A stretch of 64,000 nt of DNA from Multivorans sp965232105 (GTDB lineage Bacteria; Acidobacteriota; Thermoanaerobaculia; Multivoradales; Multivoraceae). The DNA lies in NCBI GenBank assembly GCA_965232105.1, contig OZ246956.1, positions 1 through 64,000 on the forward strand, written 5' to 3'. The position numbers and the translations under genes were made by a program. Shown here piece by piece: positions 61,828-64,000 of this stretch. Every line of letters starts with the position of its first letter. Position 1 is the first letter of the stretch. Below the pieces are notes generated by a model. The model had not been told where the DNA came from and searched no databases. It saw only the letters and a program-made list of their open reading frames with translations.

Positions 61828-62790
61828 ATGTTCGACGCGCGACCTGTTCTGCTTTCGACGGAGTTCCCTCCGCTGCGACGCCGGCGAATCGCCACACTGC
61901 AGGTGAACCTCGGCTATCGCTGCAACCTGAGTTGCGTTCACTGTCACGTCAACGCCGGGCCCCACCGCACCGAGATGATGTCCACCGCCATCGTGGACGA
62001 GGTGATCGCAGCCATCGACCGGCTGAACATCGAGACACTCGATCTCACCGGCGGAGCGCCGGAGCTGCATCCCGGGTTCCGCCGGCTGGTGCGGGCGGGC
62101 CGCCGGCGAGGCATCGAGGTGATCGACCGTTGCAACCTCACCGTGCTGTTCGAGAAGGGTCAGGAGACGCTGGCCACGTTCCTGGCCCGCGAACAGGTCA
62201 CCGTGATCGCCTCCCTGCCCTGCTACCTCGAGGAGAACGTGGAGCAGCAGCGCGGCAAGGGCGTGTACGGCGACAGCATCCGCGCGCTCAAACTGCTGAA
62301 CGATCTCGGCTACGGAAAGGACGACGCGCGCCGGCTCCATCTCGTCTTCAATCCGGTGGGCGCCGTGCTGCCACCGCCGCAGGCGGAATTGGAAGCGGCC
62401 TACAAGCGCGAACTCGGGAGGCGATTCGGCATCGTGTTCGACCAGCTCTTCGTGCTCACGAACATGCCGATCAACCGCTTCGGCGCCGTCCTGAGAGCGC
62501 ACGGCGAACTCGACGCCTACATGGCGCTGCTGCGGGACAACCACAGCGCGGAGAACGTACCGGGCGTCATGTGCCGCGACACCGTCAGCGTCGACTGGCA
62601 GGGCAACCTGTACGACTGCGACTTCAACCAGATGCTGGGCCTGCAGGCGACGGTGGGCGGGCGCCCCGCGCGCCTCGCCGACCTCGTCCGGGGAGGGCCG
62701 CTCGAGAAGGCCTGCATCGCCACGGCTGGCCACTGCTTCGGCTGCACCGCCGGCCAGGGCAGCAGCTGCACCGGAGCTCTGGACGGTTGA
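61828..62790 (+). CDS. ArsS-like radical SAM protein (arsenosugar-type)
   Basis: 320 aa. Radical SAM cluster site RCNLSCVHCHV (Cys32, Cys36, Cys39), LDLTGGAPELHPGFRRLV, and a C-terminal Cys-rich domain with GVMCRDTVSVDWQGNLYDCDFNQMLG and HCFGCTAGQGSSCTGAL. This layout (radical SAM plus DUF3641 Cys-rich region) is that of ArsS, which takes part in arsenosugar biosynthesis; some relatives are selenoproteins, but here all positions are Cys and the gene ends in a normal TGA. No other ars gene is visible. Confidence 0.9.
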   Translation: MFDARPVLLSTEFPPLRRRRIATLQVNLGYRCNLSCVHCHVNAGPHRTEMMSTAIVDEVIAAIDRLNIETLDLTGGAPELHPGFRRLVRAGRRRGIEVIDRCNLTVLFEKGQETLATFLAREQVTVIASLPCYLEENVEQQRGKGVYGDSIRALKLLNDLGYGKDDARRLHLVFNPVGAVLPPPQAELEAAYKRELGRRFGIVFDQLFVLTNMPINRFGAVLRAHGELDAYMALLRDNHSAENVPGVMCRDTVSVDWQGNLYDCDFNQMLGLQATVGGRPARLADLVRGGPLEKACIATAGHCFGCTAGQGSSCTGALDG

Positions 62791-62841
62791 TTGCTGCTCT
62801 TGTGCAGCAACTTTGAATAAGGGATCTCCCTATTCAAAGTT
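62791..62841 (+). terminator. Two tandem hairpins after the arsS-like gene
   Basis: Hairpin 1: TTGCTGC-TCTTGT-GCAGCAA (62791-62810), starting right after the TGA. Hairpin 2: 62809-62841, arms AACTTTGAATAAGGGA and TCCCTATTCAAAGTT with one bulged base. Together they make a strong terminator-like structure although the following bases are ACCCCC rather than a T-run. Confidence 0.55.
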
Positions 62842-62933
62842 ACCCCCTAAGTCTTAGCAGGGGCATTGCCCTGCACGTCTCGCGACCTCTCCCGTGAACG
62901 GGGAAGCGGCAATAACCGGGGTCCCGTTTACGC

Positions 62934-62948
62934 CTTAGTTGCGCTAAG
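62934..62948 (+). promoter_or_regulatory. Palindrome upstream of imuA, possible LexA-type operator
   Basis: CTTAG-TTGCG-CTAAG, a perfect 5-bp dyad, 44 bp before the imuA start. imuA/imuB cassettes are usually under LexA control; the sequence is not a known LexA box of a named clade, so the assignment is inference. Confidence 0.4.
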
Positions 62949-62992
62949 ATGTTCTCTTCCCACTTTCATTCCTCTCGTTCCGCTTCGACGCC

Positions 62993-63829
62993 GTGACTTC
63001 CCTGCCCGCAGCTCTCACCGACCCGCAATGGCCGCGGTCCCTGGTGCGCCAGCTCCGGAGCGGACGGGAACTGGTGGACGGCGATCTCACGAGGCCACCG
63101 ATCGTGGAAGCCGACCACGACGTGTTCGCCACGCGGCTTGCCGGCGTCGACCGCCTGCTCGGCGGCGGCATCCGCCGCGGACAGACAGTCGAGCTGGTCG
63201 GCCCCCGGAGCAGCGGCCGCTTCTCCCTCGTGCTGGAGCTCCTCGCCGGGGCCACCCAGAGCGGGGAGGCAGCGGCGCTGATCGATCTGGGAGATCACTT
63301 CGATCCGCAGGCGGCGGCGCGCGCCGGGGTCGTCCTCGAACGGCTGCTCTGGGCGCGGCCCGAACGACTGAAGCAGGCACTGGGCAGCGCGGAAGTGCTG
63401 ATCGGCGGCGGTTTCCCCCTGATCGTGATCGACCTCGGTCTACCCCCGGTCCCCGGCGGCCGCGGCAAGGAGTCGGCGTGGCTGCGGCTGCGGCGAGCGG
63501 CTGAGAACCACCAGGCGGCACTGCTGATCGCCAGTCCGTACCGCGCTGGCGGGACGGCGCCGCAGAAGATCCTCGACCTGGGATCGCGAACGCCGCCGGT
63601 CCGCGCTCTCTGGGCGCAGGCCGCACCGAAGAGCCCGCGCTTGCTCGACGGGCTCAGAACCCGGTTGGAGCTCGCCAAGTCGCGCGGCGAACGGCCGGGT
63701 ACTTCGGCCGATGTCGAGCTGCGCGTCCTCACCAGCAGCCTGCGGCGCCCGCTGACCGGCGCGCCGCCCCAACGGGCGGAGAGCCACCGCTCCGGCTCGT
63801 CCGCCGAGGTCCTGAGGCGTGCCGGCTAA
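62993..63829 (+). CDS. imuA: ImuA-like RecA-related protein
   Basis: 278 aa, GTG start. A RecA-like core: FATRLAGVDRLLGGGIRRGQTVELVGPRSSGRFSLVLELLAG with a degenerate Walker A (GPRSSGRFS, residues 70-78), ALIDLGDHFDPQAAARAGVVLERLLWARP, and Walker-B-like FPLIVIDLG. This matches ImuA, the non-catalytic adaptor of the ImuA-ImuB-DnaE2 error-prone repair complex. imuB begins 83 bp downstream. The C-terminal 30 residues are poorly conserved and its end is part of a short duplication. Confidence 0.88.
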   Translation: MTSLPAALTDPQWPRSLVRQLRSGRELVDGDLTRPPIVEADHDVFATRLAGVDRLLGGGIRRGQTVELVGPRSSGRFSLVLELLAGATQSGEAAALIDLGDHFDPQAAARAGVVLERLLWARPERLKQALGSAEVLIGGGFPLIVIDLGLPPVPGGRGKESAWLRLRRAAENHQAALLIASPYRAGGTAPQKILDLGSRTPPVRALWAQAAPKSPRLLDGLRTRLELAKSRGERPGTSADVELRVLTSSLRRPLTGAPPQRAESHRSGSSAEVLRRAG

Positions 63830-63956
63830 ACGCCGGAGAGCCCGCATCGCCTGCATGGAGGCGGCTTCTGAGGGTCACAGCTCCGTAGCCGCCTGCGGCT
63901 GCGGAACGCATCATGCCGGCTGAACGGAGATCTCGCATCGCCTGCATGCGGGCGGC
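63820..63956 (+). repeat. Imperfect direct duplication at imuA/imuB junction
   Basis: 63820-63865 and 63914-63956 share TGCCGGCT(A/G)AACG, then CGCATCGCCTGCATG and a (G/C)GGCGGC block. The second copy is the start of imuB; the first overlaps the imuA stop and would encode an abortive RRARIACMEAAS start in frame with no continuation as ImuB. Confidence 0.65.
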
Positions 63957-64000
63957 GCTGTTTCCGCTTGCCGCCTACCTGCGGGGGGCGCCGGAGCTCG
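63913..64000 (+). CDS. imuB: ImuB (DNA polymerase Y family), 3'-truncated by window edge
   Basis: Only 29 complete codons are visible: MPAERRSRIACM followed by RAALFPLAAYLRGAPEL. The RIAC...FPLAAYLR...PEL pattern is the conserved start of ImuB, a Y-family polymerase-like protein lacking activity, which partners ImuA and DnaE2. Gene order after imuA makes the call secure in context. The rest lies beyond base 64000. Confidence 0.75.
   Translation, partial: MPAERRSRIACMRAALFPLAAYLRGAPEL

Noticed and set aside
62788..62790. Possible selenocysteine TGA at the end of the ArsS-like protein
   Set aside because: The Cys-rich C-terminus is complete before this TGA and the downstream frame shows no family sequence; it is a normal stop.
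1..64000. CRISPR arrays, tRNA and rRNA genes
   Set aside because: No regularly spaced repeat-spacer arrays, no tRNA cloverleaf or rRNA-like sequence was recognised on either strand by eye; a covariance-model search would be needed to exclude tRNAs fully.

Overview
High-GC, gene-dense bacterial chromosome fragment. The best guess is an Acidobacteriota member (Thermoanaerobaculia-like or a related marine or sponge-associated lineage). The guess rests on three neighbouring proteins of the VWFA-related family first described from Acidobacteria, tandem secreted metallopeptidases, CRTAC1-type FG-GAP/UnbV proteins, sulfatases and PafA-type phosphatases, phytanoyl-CoA dioxygenase-type genes and an F420-type oxidoreductase. 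No rRNA, tRNA or CRISPR array was seen, so the assignment is inference.

Layout. 0-10.5 kb: three VWFA-related secreted proteins, a sulfatase-fold/TPR lipoprotein and a DUF3179 protein. 10.5-20.7 kb: a minus-strand run with two reprolysin-like metallopeptidases that share an uncharacterised four-Cys C-terminal repeat or a relative of it, an M16 peptidase pair (one active, one lacking the zinc motif) and a CRTAC1-like protein; overlapping or near-touching stops and starts suggest an operon for the last three. 20.7-22.5 kb: folate biosynthesis, with folP fused to folB followed by folK. 22.5-31 kb: acyl-CoA dehydrogenase, oligopeptidase-B-like lipoprotein, ornithine cyclodeaminase family, then a PhyH / PafA-like phosphatase / YdjC trio joined by ATGA overlaps. 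31-35 kb: an intergenic patch full of dispersed repeats, a crotonase and small envelope proteins including a BON/OmpA protein. 35-43 kb: sulfatase, M20 peptidase, MFE-2-like SDR, Tsx-like channel, thiolase and a second crotonase; a TetR-type palindrome lies at the thiolase promoter. Then comes an uncharacterised secreted-protein/beta-barrel pair. 43-50.5 kb: a four-gene minus-strand operon (MMPL exporter, cobalamin-binding-like protein, GT-C glycosyltransferase, DUF547 lipoprotein), an LLM oxidoreductase and a ThuA protein.

50.5-60.2 kb is the accessory, defence-like region. It holds a complete MntA/HepT toxin-antitoxin pair, a 431-aa protein with a C-terminal HEPN-like motif, a decayed second hepT copy, a DUF4365-nuclease/TPR protein, and an Eco57I-like type IIG restriction-modification gene split by an IS256-family element with the catalytic middle missing. 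It ends in a frameshifted DUF222/HNH endonuclease gene carrying a palindromic repeat array. This is the most interesting part of the window.

60.2-64 kb: CPBP membrane protease, VOC protein, ArsS-like radical SAM enzyme bracketed by strong hairpins, and the imuA-imuB mutagenesis cassette (imuB cut by the window end), with a palindrome upstream of imuA and a partial duplication at the imuA/imuB junction. At least two families of short dispersed repeats occur in gene-to-gene gaps across the window.
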